A stretch of 40,904 bases of DNA. Origin: an uncultured Clostridia bacterium. GTDB taxonomy: Bacteria > Bacillota > Clostridia > TANB77 > CAG-508. The notes under the pieces are model-generated. The model saw only the letters and a program-made list of their open reading frames with translations, was not told the DNA's origin and did no database searches. The DNA is taken from contig CALXJX010000010.1 of assembly GCA_944388735.1 (NCBI GenBank), positions 1 through 40,904 of the forward strand. Reading direction: 5' to 3'. Both the position numbers and the translations under genes were made by a program. Positions 31,808 to 40,902 of the stretch are shown here, piece by piece. Positions within the stretch are counted from its first letter, which is position 1; every line of letters begins with the position of its first letter.

Positions 31808-33391
31808 TTATTCCACTCCTAAATATTCATTATATGTACATTCTTTATCAATTATTTTTCCATCTTCTTTAATATCAATAATTCTATTTGCTACTGTTTG
31901 TGTTAACTCATGGTCATGTGAAGTAAATAATATATTTCCTATAAACTTTTTCATTCCTTCATTTACAGCTGTAATACTTTCCATATCTAAATGATTTGTT
32001 GGTTCATCAAATATTAGAAAGTTTGCTCCTGAAAGCATCATTTTCGATAAAACACATCTTACCTTTTCTCCTCCTGATAAGACTTTTACTTCTTTTAATG
32101 CCTCATCTCCTGAAAATAACATTCTTCCTAAAAAGCTTCTTACATAAGTTTCATCTGGATCTTTAGAATATTTTCTTAACCATTCTGTTACATTTTCGTC
32201 TGTGTCAAATAAGTAGTTATTATCCTTAGGGAAATAGCTTTGTGAAATGGTTGTTCCCCAAACTAGCTCTCCACTATCTGGTTCTAGCTCTCCTGCTATT
32301 ATTTGGAATAATACTGTTTTTGCATTTTCATTATCTGCTAAAAATGCTATTTTATCTCCTGTTTTTACATCAAAAGATATATTATCTAAAACTTTTACTC
32401 CGTCTATTGTTTTTGAAATATTTTTTATTTGTAGAATTTCTTTTCCTGGTTCTCTGTCTGGCTTAAAGTCTATGTATGGATATTTTCTATTTGACGGTTT
32501 AATTTCTTCTAATTCAATTTTTTCTAATGTCTTTTTTCTTGATGTCGCTTGTTTTGATTTTGAAGCATTTGCACTAAATCTTGCAATAAAATCTTGTAGT
32601 TCTTTTATCTTTTCTTCTTTCTTTTTATTTTGTTCTCTTGCTTGTCTTAATGCTAATTGACTTGATTCATACCAGAAATCATAATTTCCAGGATATACTT
32701 TTATTTGTCCAAAATCTACATCAGCTATATGTGTACATACTTTGTTTAAGAAATATCTATCGTGTGATACTACAATTACTGTATTTTCAAAATCTATTAA
32801 GAAATCTTGTAACCAGTTAATACTTTTTAAATCTAAATCATTTGTTGGCTCGTCCAATAACAGTACATCTGGATTTCCAAATAATGCTTGCGCTAATAGC
32901 ACTTTAACTTTATCTCTTGCTTCTATTTCTTTCATATATTTATAGTGATTCTCTGGGATAATTCCTAAGTCATTTAAAAGTATTGCTGCATCTGACTCTG
33001 CGTTCCAGCCGTCTAATTCAGCAAATCTTTCTTCTAGTTTTGCTGCTTTCATTCCGTCTTCTTCTGAAAAGTCCGGCTTTGCATAGATTTCTTCTTTTTC
33101 TTTCATAATATCATATAATTCTTTATTTCCCATTATAACTGTATCTATTACAGTATTTTCTTCAAAAGCAAAGTGGTCTTGTTTTAAAATAGACAATCTT
33201 TCTCCCTTTTCTAGACTTACATCTCCCTTACTTGGTTCTATTTCTCCAGATAATACTTTAAGGAAAGTTGATTTTCCTGCTCCATTTGCTCCTATAATTC
33301 CATAACAATTTCCTTTTCCAAATTTAATGTTTACATCTTCAAATAAAATTCTCTTTCCAAACCTTACGGTTACACCATTTGCACTTAGCAT
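31808..33391 (-). CDS. ykpA: ABC-F ATPase, YkpA/YbiT type
   Basis: This 527-residue protein has two ATP-binding domains and no membrane segment, as in ABC-F translation factors that act at the ribosome. Domain 1 has Walker A GANGAGKST and Walker B VLLLDEPTNDLDL, and domain 2 has the signature LSGGEKVRCVLSK and IFDEPTNHLDME. The linker carries RFSANASKSKQATSRKK, typical of the YkpA/YbiT branch. Odd points: the signature of domain 1 reads IEARDKVKV where LSGGE or LGGSE is expected, and domain 2 lacks a canonical Walker A (FLADNENAKTVLF), which is common in this branch. The start follows AAGGAGG. Confidence 0.93.
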   Translation of the reverse strand: MLSANGVTVRFGKRILFEDVNIKFGKGNCYGIIGANGAGKSTFLKVLSGEIEPSKGDVSLEKGERLSILKQDHFAFEENTVIDTVIMGNKELYDIMKEKEEIYAKPDFSEEDGMKAAKLEERFAELDGWNAESDAAILLNDLGIIPENHYKYMKEIEARDKVKVLLAQALFGNPDVLLLDEPTNDLDLKSINWLQDFLIDFENTVIVVSHDRYFLNKVCTHIADVDFGQIKVYPGNYDFWYESSQLALRQAREQNKKKEEKIKELQDFIARFSANASKSKQATSRKKTLEKIELEEIKPSNRKYPYIDFKPDREPGKEILQIKNISKTIDGVKVLDNISFDVKTGDKIAFLADNENAKTVLFQIIAGELEPDSGELVWGTTISQSYFPKDNNYLFDTDENVTEWLRKYSKDPDETYVRSFLGRMLFSGDEALKEVKVLSGGEKVRCVLSKMMLSGANFLIFDEPTNHLDMESITAVNEGMKKFIGNILFTSHDHELTQTVANRIIDIKEDGKIIDKECTYNEYLGVE

Positions 33392-33544
33392 ACAAATTTT
33401 CTCCTCCTTGTCTTTTATACCTGTTGTATTATATATTATTTCTGTTTCATTTTCAAGTCAATTTTTTAAAAAGGCCCTAATTATGTGACTTTTCAGATGT
33501 CAAAGGTAAAAAAATAATTTTTTGATACTTTTTATATATTATAA

Positions 33545-33581
33545 GAAGATAATAATTTAGTAATCTTAAATTATTATCTTC
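33545..33581. terminator. Hairpin after the DUF378 gene
   Basis: GAAGATAATAATTTA (33545-33559) and TAAATTATTATCTTC (33567-33581) form a perfect 15-bp stem with a seven-base loop, 40 bases after the DUF378 stop. It lacks a strong T-run. Confidence 0.55.
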
Positions 33582-33620
33582 ACAAATAACTATATTTAAT
33601 AAGCTATAATTTATATTTTT

Positions 33621-33809
33621 TTAATCATCAAAAAGTAGTTTAATTCCCCAAAGACCTGATACTCCTACTAATCCGTATACAATTCTTGAAATAACAGACA
33701 TATCTCCAAATAGTGCTGCCACTAAATCAAAATTAAATATTGCTATTAATCCCCAATTTAAAGCTCCAATTATTATCAATACTAAAGCTATTTTATCTAT
33801 AACCTTCAT
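33621..33809 (-). CDS. DUF378 family small membrane protein
   Basis: This 62-residue protein matches DUF378 by pattern (IGALNWGLIAIFNFDLVAALFG, VYGLVGVSGLWGI) and has two membrane helices. The family function is unknown. It has AAGGAGG before the ATG, stands alone, and is followed by a hairpin. Confidence 0.9.
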   Translation of the reverse strand: MKVIDKIALVLIIIGALNWGLIAIFNFDLVAALFGDMSVISRIVYGLVGVSGLWGIKLLFDD

Positions 33810-34065
33810 TTTTTATCCTCCTTTTCTTTTTGCTAAATAAATTTCTTTTTTATTATTATACGTTTTTATATAAAAATTATACATTTTATTGAAATTTAAT
33901 TTATTTTATGATAATTTAATTATGTAAAAAGAGATTTTAAAGCACCTTTTGAAACATATTATAAATGTCTCTTATTTGCTTATTTAATTTAATAAAACAC
34001 TATTTCTATTTACTTTTTAAATTTAATTTATAAAATTATATTTAATGAAAGGAATGAATATAAAA

Positions 34066-35406
34066 ATGAATAATAGAAACAATAGAAATAATAGAATTAC
34101 TAGAGTAAAAAAATCAAGAAAAAGAAAACTTATCAAAAAAAACGTTTATGATAAAAAACTAATTAAATCTTTATCTATTTTCATTATTTTGCTTTTAATT
34201 ATTTTTATCGGTATTATTATTTTTAATCAAATCAAATATTTGTCAAACATTAATACATTAAAGTTTTCTAAAGAAAAAATTGAAAATAATAATTATAATA
34301 CTTCTAATCAAACTTCCTCAGAAAATAATATAACAGAAAATAAAAAAGAGCCTGAACTATCCGATATATCTTTCACTATGTGTGCAATCGGAGATGTTAT
34401 GTGTCATAATACACAATACTGGGATGCATATAATAAAACAACTAACACTTATGACTTTTCTTATGTCTTTGATGATATACGATCTTATACTTCTCAACCA
34501 GATATTACAATCGGAAGTTTAGAAACAAGTTTTGCTGGTGAGGAAAGAGGTTACAGTAATTACCCTAGATTTAATACTCCTGACGCTTTAGCTTATGGAT
34601 TAAAAGAAATCGGTGTTGATGTTTTATCAACAGCAGGAAATCATTGTTTAGATATGGGCTTTTCTGGACTTTCTAGGACTATTGATGTTTTAGATTCTGC
34701 TGGTATTTCTCATGTAGGTACTTATAAAACTCAAAATGAAAGAGATACTTTATTGATTAAAAATGTAAAAGGCGTTAAAATTGCTTTTATAAATTATACT
34801 TACGGAACAAATGGAATTCCTCTTCCTTCTGACAAGCCTTTTTGTGTTAATCTCATAGACAAAAATTTAATCAAAAATGATATTGAATCTGCCAAATCTC
34901 AAAATGTAGATTTAATAGTGGCTTGTATGCATTGGGGTACAGAATATAGGACTACTGCAAACGATGAACAAAAAGATTTAGCTGATTTTCTATTTCAAAA
35001 TGGAGTTGATATCGTTTTAGGAAATCATCCTCATACTTTAGAACCAATGGAAAAAAGAACTATTACTTTAGCAGATGGTTCTACCAAAGACGGCTTTGTA
35101 ATATATGCGTTAGGTAATTTTATATGTGATCAAAATGCTGAAAACACTAGAAATTCAATCATTTTGAATTTAACAATTACTAAACATGCCGATGAAAAAA
35201 TTTCAATAGATAAAGTCGAATATACTCCTATTTACATGTATAAAAATCCTTCTTTGTCCAATAAAAGAATGAAATTACTAGATATAGAAAAAACTTTAGC
35301 TAATTATGAAAATGGTACCGATACTTCAATTGGTCAATCTAATTATTCATATTTAAAAGAACAATTGGAAAAAATTAAAAGTATTGTTGGTGAAGAAATT
35401 GTTTAA
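34066..35406 (+). CDS. CapA-family putative metallophosphatase
   Basis: This 446-residue protein has a basic N-terminus, one membrane helix (about residues 38-62) and a CapA/PgsA-type domain (about 105-400). The motifs are GDVMCHNTQYWDA, SLETSFAG, the metal site STAGNHCLDMG, ACMHWGTEYR and LGNHPHTLEPM. CapA is known from poly-gamma-glutamate synthesis clusters, but no capB or capC lies nearby, so the substrate is unknown. It would act outside the membrane. Three ATG codons lie near the start; I chose 34066 because AAAGGA at 34049 leaves no room for the two earlier ones. Confidence 0.85.
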   Translation: MNNRNNRNNRITRVKKSRKRKLIKKNVYDKKLIKSLSIFIILLLIIFIGIIIFNQIKYLSNINTLKFSKEKIENNNYNTSNQTSSENNITENKKEPELSDISFTMCAIGDVMCHNTQYWDAYNKTTNTYDFSYVFDDIRSYTSQPDITIGSLETSFAGEERGYSNYPRFNTPDALAYGLKEIGVDVLSTAGNHCLDMGFSGLSRTIDVLDSAGISHVGTYKTQNERDTLLIKNVKGVKIAFINYTYGTNGIPLPSDKPFCVNLIDKNLIKNDIESAKSQNVDLIVACMHWGTEYRTTANDEQKDLADFLFQNGVDIVLGNHPHTLEPMEKRTITLADGSTKDGFVIYALGNFICDQNAENTRNSIILNLTITKHADEKISIDKVEYTPIYMYKNPSLSNKRMKLLDIEKTLANYENGTDTSIGQSNYSYLKEQLEKIKSIVGEEIV

Positions 35407-35408
35407 AA

Positions 35409-35474
35409 AATTGCCATTAGGGACGGGTTCGTTTGGCAAAAAGTTGCCAAACGAACCCGTCCCTAATGGCAATT
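35409..35474. repeat. Perfect REP-like palindrome, cluster C5
   Basis: Two REP-like units face each other: the arms 35409-35439 and 35444-35474 are perfect 31-base inverted copies around AAAG. It fills the gap between the convergent capA and corA genes and probably ends both transcripts. Confidence 0.92.
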
Positions 35475-35475
35475 C

Positions 35476-36426
35476 TTAACTTAACATATCTTTTCTCTTC
35501 AACCACCATGTTACAAGTAATGTAAGTATTATTGAAATTGAAATCATAATTACAAATCCTAATGGGCTATTTTGAAATGGTAATCCTACATTCATTCCCC
35601 AAAAACTTGAAATCATTGTTGGAACAGCCAGTACGATTGTTATTGAAGTTAAAAATTTCATAACTCCGTTTAGATTATTTGATATTATAGAAGCATAAGC
35701 ATCCATTGTTCCATTTAATATGTTAGTATATATCTGTGCCATTTCTATTGCTTGTCTGTTTTCTGTAATAGCATCTTCCAGTATATCTTCATCATCTTCA
35801 TATAGTTTCACTATTTTCCCTCTCATTGTTTTTTCCATTACAAGTTCATTTGATTTAAGAGATGTAGCAAAATATACAAGTCCTTTTTCTAAACTTAGTA
35901 ATTTTAATAGTTCTTTATTTTTCATAGAATTTTTTAATATATATTCTGCTATTTCTGTTTCTTTATTTATTAATTTTAAGTAATGTAAAAAATATGATGA
36001 ATTTAAATATAGTATTTGAAATATAAATCTTGTTTTTTTGTATGTTTGAAGGTTTTTTACTTTTCTTTTCTCAAAATCTTCTATTATTTTATTTTTTTTC
36101 AGTGATACTGTTATGAAAAAATCGTCTCTTACTACTATCATTCCTAATGGCATTGTTGTGTATATATCATTTTCTTCGTTTTTTTCAATAATTGGAACAT
36201 CAACTACAAATAAAATTGTATTGTCATCTTCTTCTTGGTCTATTCTAGCTTTTTCTTCATAATCCAATGCATCCCTAATAAAGTCTTCTTGTATGTTTAT
36301 ATTTTCACATACTTTTTTTATTTCACTTTCCGAAGGGTTAACTAAATTAATCCAACTCCCTTTTTTAAATTCTTTTATTTCCTCTGTTTTATTTGTATCT
36401 ATATCTGTATTATATATTTTTAGCAT
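35476..36426 (-). CDS. corA: CorA-type magnesium/divalent metal transporter
   Basis: This 316-residue protein has the family layout: a long cytoplasmic domain rich in charged residues, a coiled region (TENRQAIEMAQIYTNILNGTMDAYASI) and two C-terminal membrane helices separated by the selectivity motif GMN (FWGMNVGLPF). It probably forms a pentameric channel for magnesium. The end WWLKRKDML is typical. I chose the ATG at 36426, ten bases after AAAGGGG; the GTG at 36435 is too close to it. Confidence 0.95.
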   Translation of the reverse strand: MLKIYNTDIDTNKTEEIKEFKKGSWINLVNPSESEIKKVCENINIQEDFIRDALDYEEKARIDQEEDDNTILFVVDVPIIEKNEENDIYTTMPLGMIVVRDDFFITVSLKKNKIIEDFEKRKVKNLQTYKKTRFIFQILYLNSSYFLHYLKLINKETEIAEYILKNSMKNKELLKLLSLEKGLVYFATSLKSNELVMEKTMRGKIVKLYEDDEDILEDAITENRQAIEMAQIYTNILNGTMDAYASIISNNLNGVMKFLTSITIVLAVPTMISSFWGMNVGLPFQNSPLGFVIMISISIILTLLVTWWLKRKDMLS

Positions 36427-36461
36427 AACCCTCACCCCTTTATTTTTCTTCCAATATATTT

Positions 36462-36490
36462 ATTTTAGCTTTTTCTGGGTATTTTGTCAA
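36462..36490 (-). promoter_or_regulatory. Sigma-A promoter of corA
   Basis: On the minus strand TTGACA (36485-36490), 17 bases and TAAAAT (36462-36467). TTTTGTCAA here also forms an inverted repeat with TTGACAAAA at 36533-36541. Confidence 0.75.
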
Positions 36491-36627
36491 CTATTTGCGT
36501 GTTCGTATAAGACTTTTTTGGTGAACCAAAACTTGACAAAAACAAACTTCTTTTTCTTGCTAACGGATTTGTTATAAAATATAAAATAAAGTAATTTAAA
36601 ATATAATTTTATAGTAATAATAAGTTT

Positions 36628-36666
36628 AAGTCGAAAAAAGTCAAAAAAATAAAAGTTTTTCGACTT
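36628..36666. other. Hairpin in the corA-tRNA gap
   Basis: AAGTCGAAAAA (36628-36638) pairs with TTTTTCGACTT (36656-36666). The gap from 36436 to 36770 otherwise holds only the corA promoter and the tRNA-Lys terminator. Confidence 0.5.
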
Positions 36667-36700
36667 TAGGCAGAAAAACTTTATAAATTAGAAAAAACGA

Positions 36701-36749
36701 AATCAAAAATAACATTACTATACAAATGTTAGTAATGTTATTTTTGATT
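36701..36749 (-). terminator. Rho-independent terminator of tRNA-Lys
   Basis: The arms 36701-36719 and 36731-36749 form a perfect 19-bp stem with an 11-base loop, 22 bases after the tRNA 3' end. The minus strand continues with T-rich DNA. Confidence 0.85.
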
Positions 36750-36770
36750 ATATATGTTTGTATAATGTTA

Positions 36771-36846
36771 TGGTGAGCCATAGAGGGATCGAACCTCCGA
36801 CCGTCAGATTAAGAGTCTGCTGCTCTACCAACTGAGCTAATGGCCC
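36771..36846 (-). tRNA. tRNA-Lys (CUU)
   Basis: The minus strand folds as a cloverleaf with acceptor GGGCCAT/ATGGCTC, anticodon loop CTCTTAA giving anticodon CTT, T-loop TTCGATC and an encoded CCA. Confidence 0.95.
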
Positions 36847-36863
36847 GTTTGTTTTGCTAATTA

Positions 36864-36892
36864 ATTATAGTATCTTTTTTTATTCTTGTCAA
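36864..36892 (-). promoter_or_regulatory. Consensus promoter of tRNA-Lys
   Basis: On the minus strand TTGACA (36887-36892), 17 bases and TATAAT (36864-36869), a perfect match to the sigma-A consensus. Confidence 0.9.
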
Positions 36893-37009
36893 TAGTTAAT
36901 TTCTCAACTTTATTTTATAGGTATACATTCTCAAAAGTATCTGAAGGAATAATGATTTCTTCAGATACTTCTGATTGGTTACTAATATATTAATTATTAG
37001 AATAAAACT

Positions 37010-38956
37010 TTAATTTTTAGTATTTGTAGTATCTTTATTTGTATTATTTTGCTTTTTGTCGGTATCATTTGTCTTATTCGTATTCGTAGCCGTATTAGTT
37101 GTAGTATTAGTTTTATTTGTATTAGTTGTTGTACTATTTTGATTTTTATTTGTTGTATCACTTGAAGGTTTTTGAGTTTGCGTTGTTTCGTTCTTCTTAG
37201 CACCTTTTGTTCCTCTAACTACAATTCTTGCCATTGCATCATAAGTATCTTTTGACAACAATTCTGTTGAAACTATTTTTCCATTTAGCATTTTAGTTAT
37301 ATATGTTTCTGTTTTTATACCATTTGCACCTTTTTGTTTAACTTTTTCTGTTCCAACAGGAAGGCTTGCATCTTCTTCATATCTAGTTGTATAAGGAATA
37401 GTTGCTACTGTTTTTGTACTAAATGAAAAAGTATATTCTTCTTCTTCCTTTATTCCAAAAATACTTACTGTTGCAATTCCATTTTTAGCAGAAGCTGATA
37501 TTTTTATTGGATATTTTCTAGTATTTTTAAATTTAAAATCTATTAATCCATAAGCAACAGTTGCATCTCTTCCTGCTGGTGCATAAGATGTTATGAATTG
37601 ATGATTTCTTCTTTCTACAATTTGTAAGTTTGACATCAATACTGCATTATATAGTGTAGAAGATATTTGACAAATTCCTCCTCCGATTCCGTCTACTACT
37701 TGCCCATTTTCATAAACTTGTGCGTTTTTGTATCCTGCTGCCGCTGTTCTTGCTCCCAATGTTTGATTATATGAAAATGTTTCTCCTGCCATAAGTACTT
37801 TTCCATTTATTTTACTGCATGCAATTTCTAAATTTGTACTTCTATCTCTTAATGATGCATCATATCTTGTTGAATATGTTGCTAATTGATCTGGAAATGC
37901 TTCTGTGCCTATTTGATCTATAGTAACTTTTGGTTTTGTAATAATTAATTGTATTTCGTATTCTTCTTTATCTTCTGCTGCAATTTGTGCCTTAGCTGCT
38001 TCAACATCAAAGTCTATCCCCTCTACTTCTGGATATACTGTAAATGGGTCTTTTGTGTAATATGCATCTTTTACTTCTTTATAAATTTCACTATGAATCT
38101 TGTCTATATCAATTTCTTCTGGTTTTTTATCTATAACTGGTATTTCTATGTAATCTTCTGTTATACTAATATTATTTAAATTTTCTTTTACTTTATTTAA
38201 TAAAGCTTCTGTATCAACATATTTTCCTTCTTTACCTTTTGTAATTATAAGTTTATCTCCTTCTATTGAATAACTTGATTCTATTACAACTCCTGGTATA
38301 TTTATTCCAATATCTTGTATAGATTGTTTTGTTACATCTTCATTTAAAGTCATATCTACATTGATATCTCTTTTTCCTATTAAAGTAAATAATATATTGT
38401 AGTTATTTATAAAAATATTATCTCCTTTACCAATCAAATATGCTTCATCTACTGCTTTTTCAACATCGTAATTTACTTCCATTAAAGTTGGATTTAAACT
38501 TGATACATAGTCCTCATATTTCAAATTAATTTCTTTTTCTTTTTTCTCATTATATATTAAGTCTAATTTTGCCTTTGCTTCTTCTTTTGTCAATCCTGAT
38601 ACATCAATTCCTTTGATAGAAACTCCGCTTAGTATTTTATTACTATTCATATTTATAAGTGCAAAAATTGTAGAAATAAAAATAATTATTATTGCAAACA
38701 TTATACTTATAATTGCTATTTTCTTTCCTTTCTTCTTTTTGTTTTCGTCCATCTTTTTTATTTCTTTTTCTACTTTTTTAGGCTTCTCAGTTGCTTTTTT
38801 AAATTTTGTTTTTTCTGTTGTTTCTATTTCTTCTTTTTTTTCTTCTTTTTCTGGTTTGCTTTCTTTAACTGATTCCTCTTCAATTATCTTGCTTTCTTCA
38901 ATTGGCTTTTCCAATTCTTTTTCCTCCACATTTTCTTTTACAATACTTTCCTTCAT
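37010..38956 (-). CDS. VanW/G5-domain cell-envelope protein with peptidoglycan-binding repeats
   Basis: This 648-residue protein has a charged Glu/Lys-rich cytoplasmic head (about residues 1-75), one membrane helix (about 78-102) and a long outside part. It shows a peptidoglycan-binding-4 type repeat (about 105-225 and 230-330, SGVSIKGIDVSGLTKEEAKAKL), the VanW domain (about 365-490, TRYDASLRDRSTNLEIACSKINGKVLMAGETFSYN, GYKNAQVYENGQVVDGIGGGICQISSTLYNAVL), a G5-like part (about 520-600) and a Thr/Asn-rich tail. Proteins of this kind act at the cell wall, but the VanW reaction is unknown. Its presence does not imply vancomycin resistance: no van operon lies nearby. AAAGGGG precedes the ATG. Confidence 0.9.
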   Translation of the reverse strand: MKESIVKENVEEKELEKPIEESKIIEEESVKESKPEKEEKKEEIETTEKTKFKKATEKPKKVEKEIKKMDENKKKKGKKIAIISIMFAIIIIFISTIFALINMNSNKILSGVSIKGIDVSGLTKEEAKAKLDLIYNEKKEKEINLKYEDYVSSLNPTLMEVNYDVEKAVDEAYLIGKGDNIFINNYNILFTLIGKRDINVDMTLNEDVTKQSIQDIGINIPGVVIESSYSIEGDKLIITKGKEGKYVDTEALLNKVKENLNNISITEDYIEIPVIDKKPEEIDIDKIHSEIYKEVKDAYYTKDPFTVYPEVEGIDFDVEAAKAQIAAEDKEEYEIQLIITKPKVTIDQIGTEAFPDQLATYSTRYDASLRDRSTNLEIACSKINGKVLMAGETFSYNQTLGARTAAAGYKNAQVYENGQVVDGIGGGICQISSTLYNAVLMSNLQIVERRNHQFITSYAPAGRDATVAYGLIDFKFKNTRKYPIKISASAKNGIATVSIFGIKEEEEYTFSFSTKTVATIPYTTRYEEDASLPVGTEKVKQKGANGIKTETYITKMLNGKIVSTELLSKDTYDAMARIVVRGTKGAKKNETTQTQKPSSDTTNKNQNSTTTNTNKTNTTTNTATNTNKTNDTDKKQNNTNKDTTNTKN

Positions 38957-39175
38957 AAAAATATCCCCTTTATTATATACTATATAAATAGTAACACAAA
39001 CTTATTCTTTTTACAATATAATTTCTTTTATTTTAATATGTTTGTAATAACCTTTCAGCACTTTGTTCTTTTATATATTCATCTTTTTATTACATATTGT
39101 TACAAAATAATTGTTACAGATTTATTACAGATTTGTTACATTTTGAATAAATTTAATTGATTTTAAAAAAAATAC

Positions 39176-39204
39176 TTGAACATTGTAAAATTTAATAATA
39201 TAAT
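39176..39204 (+). promoter_or_regulatory. Sigma-A promoter of the CBM25-like gene
   Basis: TTGAAC (39176-39181), 17 bases and TATAAT (39199-39204). Confidence 0.7.
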
Positions 39205-39239
39205 GTTGAAAGCAAAAGATAAATAAGGAGAGAATTTGT

Positions 39240-39716
39240 ATGGAACTAATTAAAAATATATTTTTCAATACAGATAAATTAATAGAAAATAGCAAAGTAA
39301 AAATTTCTTATACAGGGAAATTTTTTCAAGATGCTTCTGAAGAAGTATCTATACATTATGGATTTGGTTTAAATTGGGATAATATAAATGATATTCAAAT
39401 GGAAAAAACAGATTTAGGTTTCCAAGCTGAAATCCAATTAGGTGAAGGAGATACTTTTAATTTCTGTTTTAAAAATAATAATAACGAATGGGATAATAAT
39501 GACGGTCAAAACTATGTTTTCCCATTAGAAAAACCACAAACAGAGCTATTGGTTCTAGAAGATGAACCTGTTTCTTTAGGTTCTGCTAGAAAGTTAAGAA
39601 AATCCTATTTATGGAGTAAAAAAATTCGTTTAGCTGTGTATAAGATAATAACATATCTTCCTAAGTTAATTTCTGGAAATTACAGAAAAAAGTCAGCTTC
39701 TACTGAACAACACTAA
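39240..39716 (+). CDS. Intracellular CBM25-like starch/glycogen-binding protein
   Basis: This 158-residue protein has no signal peptide. Residues about 15-95 match the carbohydrate-binding module family 25 pattern (VSIHYGFGLNWDN, MEKTDLGFQAEIQLGEGDTFNFCFKNNNNEWDNNDGQNYVFPL). The rest is basic with the helix KKIRLAVYKIITYLPKL. As a cytoplasmic protein it may bind storage glucan. It has AAGGAG before the ATG and an AT-rich terminator after the stop, and stands alone. Confidence 0.8.
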   Translation: MELIKNIFFNTDKLIENSKVKISYTGKFFQDASEEVSIHYGFGLNWDNINDIQMEKTDLGFQAEIQLGEGDTFNFCFKNNNNEWDNNDGQNYVFPLEKPQTELLVLEDEPVSLGSARKLRKSYLWSKKIRLAVYKIITYLPKLISGNYRKKSASTEQH

Positions 39717-39783
39717 TTATATATAGTTGTATAAGTAAAATATATATTTAAATGTTTAAAATTAATTTTTTCATACAAAAAAG

Positions 39784-39826
39784 AAACATGAAAATATTTC
39801 ATTTTTTGAATTATTTTCATGTTTTT
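39784..39826. terminator. Bidirectional terminator between convergent genes
   Basis: AAACATGAAAATA (39784-39796) pairs with TATTTTCATGTTT (39812-39824), with T residues after it on the plus strand, between the CBM25-like gene and the SDR gene. Confidence 0.75.
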
Positions 39827-40560
39827 TATGTTATAACCCATCCCCCATTTAGTGAGATAACTTGACCTGTTGTGAATTCATCCTCTACTAGCCAATTAAC
39901 GCATTTTGCTATATCTTCTGGTTTTCCTATTTTTCCTAAAGGTGTTACTTCTTCTAATATTTTTAATTCTTGTTTTGTTAATCCTTTGTTCATATCTGTA
40001 TCAATTGTACCTGGAGCTATTGAATTTACTCTAATATTTGAAGGTCCTAATTCTTTAGCTAAAGCTTTTGTTAATCCGTCTATTCCAGCTTTTGAAACAG
40101 AATAAATAACTTCTAAAGAAGCTCCTACCATTCCCCATATAGATGAAATATTAATAATACATCCGTTTTTATTTTGTATCATATTCTTACTTACTTCTTG
40201 ACACATAACAAATGCAGAATATAAATTGTTATTAATAACTCTATTCCAGTCTTCATCGGTTTCTTCTGTAAATAATTTATATTCAGCAATTCCAGCATTA
40301 TTAATTAATATGTCTATTTTTTCGTAACTATTTATAGCAAATTGCACTAATCTTTTTGCTTCTTCTCTTTTTGATACATCTGCTTTTATTATATCTATAT
40401 TTATATTTTCTTTTTCCAATTCTTCTTTTAATTCCCTTGCTTTTTCTTCAGATTGATTATAATTAGCTATAACTTTTATTCCTTTTTTAGCTAATAAATA
40501 TGCAATACTTCTTCCTATCCCTCTTGATGCTCCTGTTACTATAGCAACCTTTTTTTCCAT
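39826..40560 (-). CDS. SDR oxidoreductase (FabG/YmfI-like)
   Basis: This 244-residue classical short-chain dehydrogenase has the NADP motif TGASRGIG (residues 9-16), NNAG near 87, the catalytic Ser in INISSIWG, and YSVSK near 154. It keeps the length of 3-oxoacyl-ACP reductases. The stretch SSIWGMVGASLEVIYSVSKAGIDGLTKALAKELGPSNIRVN also matches the branch annotated as the EF-P 5-aminopentanone reductase YmfI. No fatty acid genes lie nearby, so I favour the YmfI-like reading but cannot prove it. Confidence 0.88.
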   Translation of the reverse strand: MEKKVAIVTGASRGIGRSIAYLLAKKGIKVIANYNQSEEKARELKEELEKENINIDIIKADVSKREEAKRLVQFAINSYEKIDILINNAGIAEYKLFTEETDEDWNRVINNNLYSAFVMCQEVSKNMIQNKNGCIINISSIWGMVGASLEVIYSVSKAGIDGLTKALAKELGPSNIRVNSIAPGTIDTDMNKGLTKQELKILEEVTPLGKIGKPEDIAKCVNWLVEDEFTTGQVISLNGGWVIT

Positions 40561-40689
40561 TATTTCTTTTTCTCCTTTTTCATAAAATATATTTATAAAT
40601 TTTCAAGACTCAAAAATTAAATCTTGCATATTTTAGAATTTATTTTAATAATTTTGCTTTAATTATTGAAATTTGGTCTTAATAAGCAA

Positions 40690-40732
40690 TAAAAAAAGCC
40701 AACAATTAAGAGTTTTCTCAAAACTATTGACC
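40690..40732 (-). terminator. Terminator of the tRNA-Glu/Thr unit
   Basis: AGTTTT and AAAACT, with CAAT and ATTG outside them, form a hairpin; the minus strand then reads TTGGC and seven T residues. Confidence 0.6.
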
Positions 40733-40738
40733 TTTATG

Positions 40739-40815
40739 TGGAGCCACTTCCCAGATTCGAACTGGGGACCCCCGCATTACAAGTGCGGTGCTCTGGCCAG
40801 CTGAGCTAAAGTGGC
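40739..40815 (-). tRNA. tRNA-Thr (UGU)
   Basis: Cloverleaf with acceptor GCCACTT/AAGTGGC, anticodon loop CTTGTAA giving anticodon TGT, T-loop TTCGAAT, discriminator U and encoded CCA. Confidence 0.96.
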
Positions 40816-40827
40816 AAAATATTAAAT

Positions 40828-40902
40828 TGGTGACCCCGACGGGAATCGAACCCATGTCTCCGCCGTGAAAGGGCGATGTCTTAACCGCTTGACCACGGGG
40901 CC
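40828..40902 (-). tRNA. tRNA-Glu (UUC)
   Basis: Cloverleaf with acceptor GGCCCCG/CGGGGTC, anticodon loop CTTTCAC giving anticodon TTC, T-loop TTCGATT and encoded CCA. It lies 12 bases upstream of tRNA-Thr on the minus strand, so both are in one transcript. Confidence 0.96.

Noticed and set aside
29671-32945. Plus-strand open frames across tex and the ABC-F gene
   Set aside because: They are shadows of strongly conserved minus-strand genes.
37010-38956. Vancomycin resistance gene
   Set aside because: The VanW domain alone, with G5 and peptidoglycan-binding parts, is a common envelope protein; no vanHAX or vanRS genes are near.
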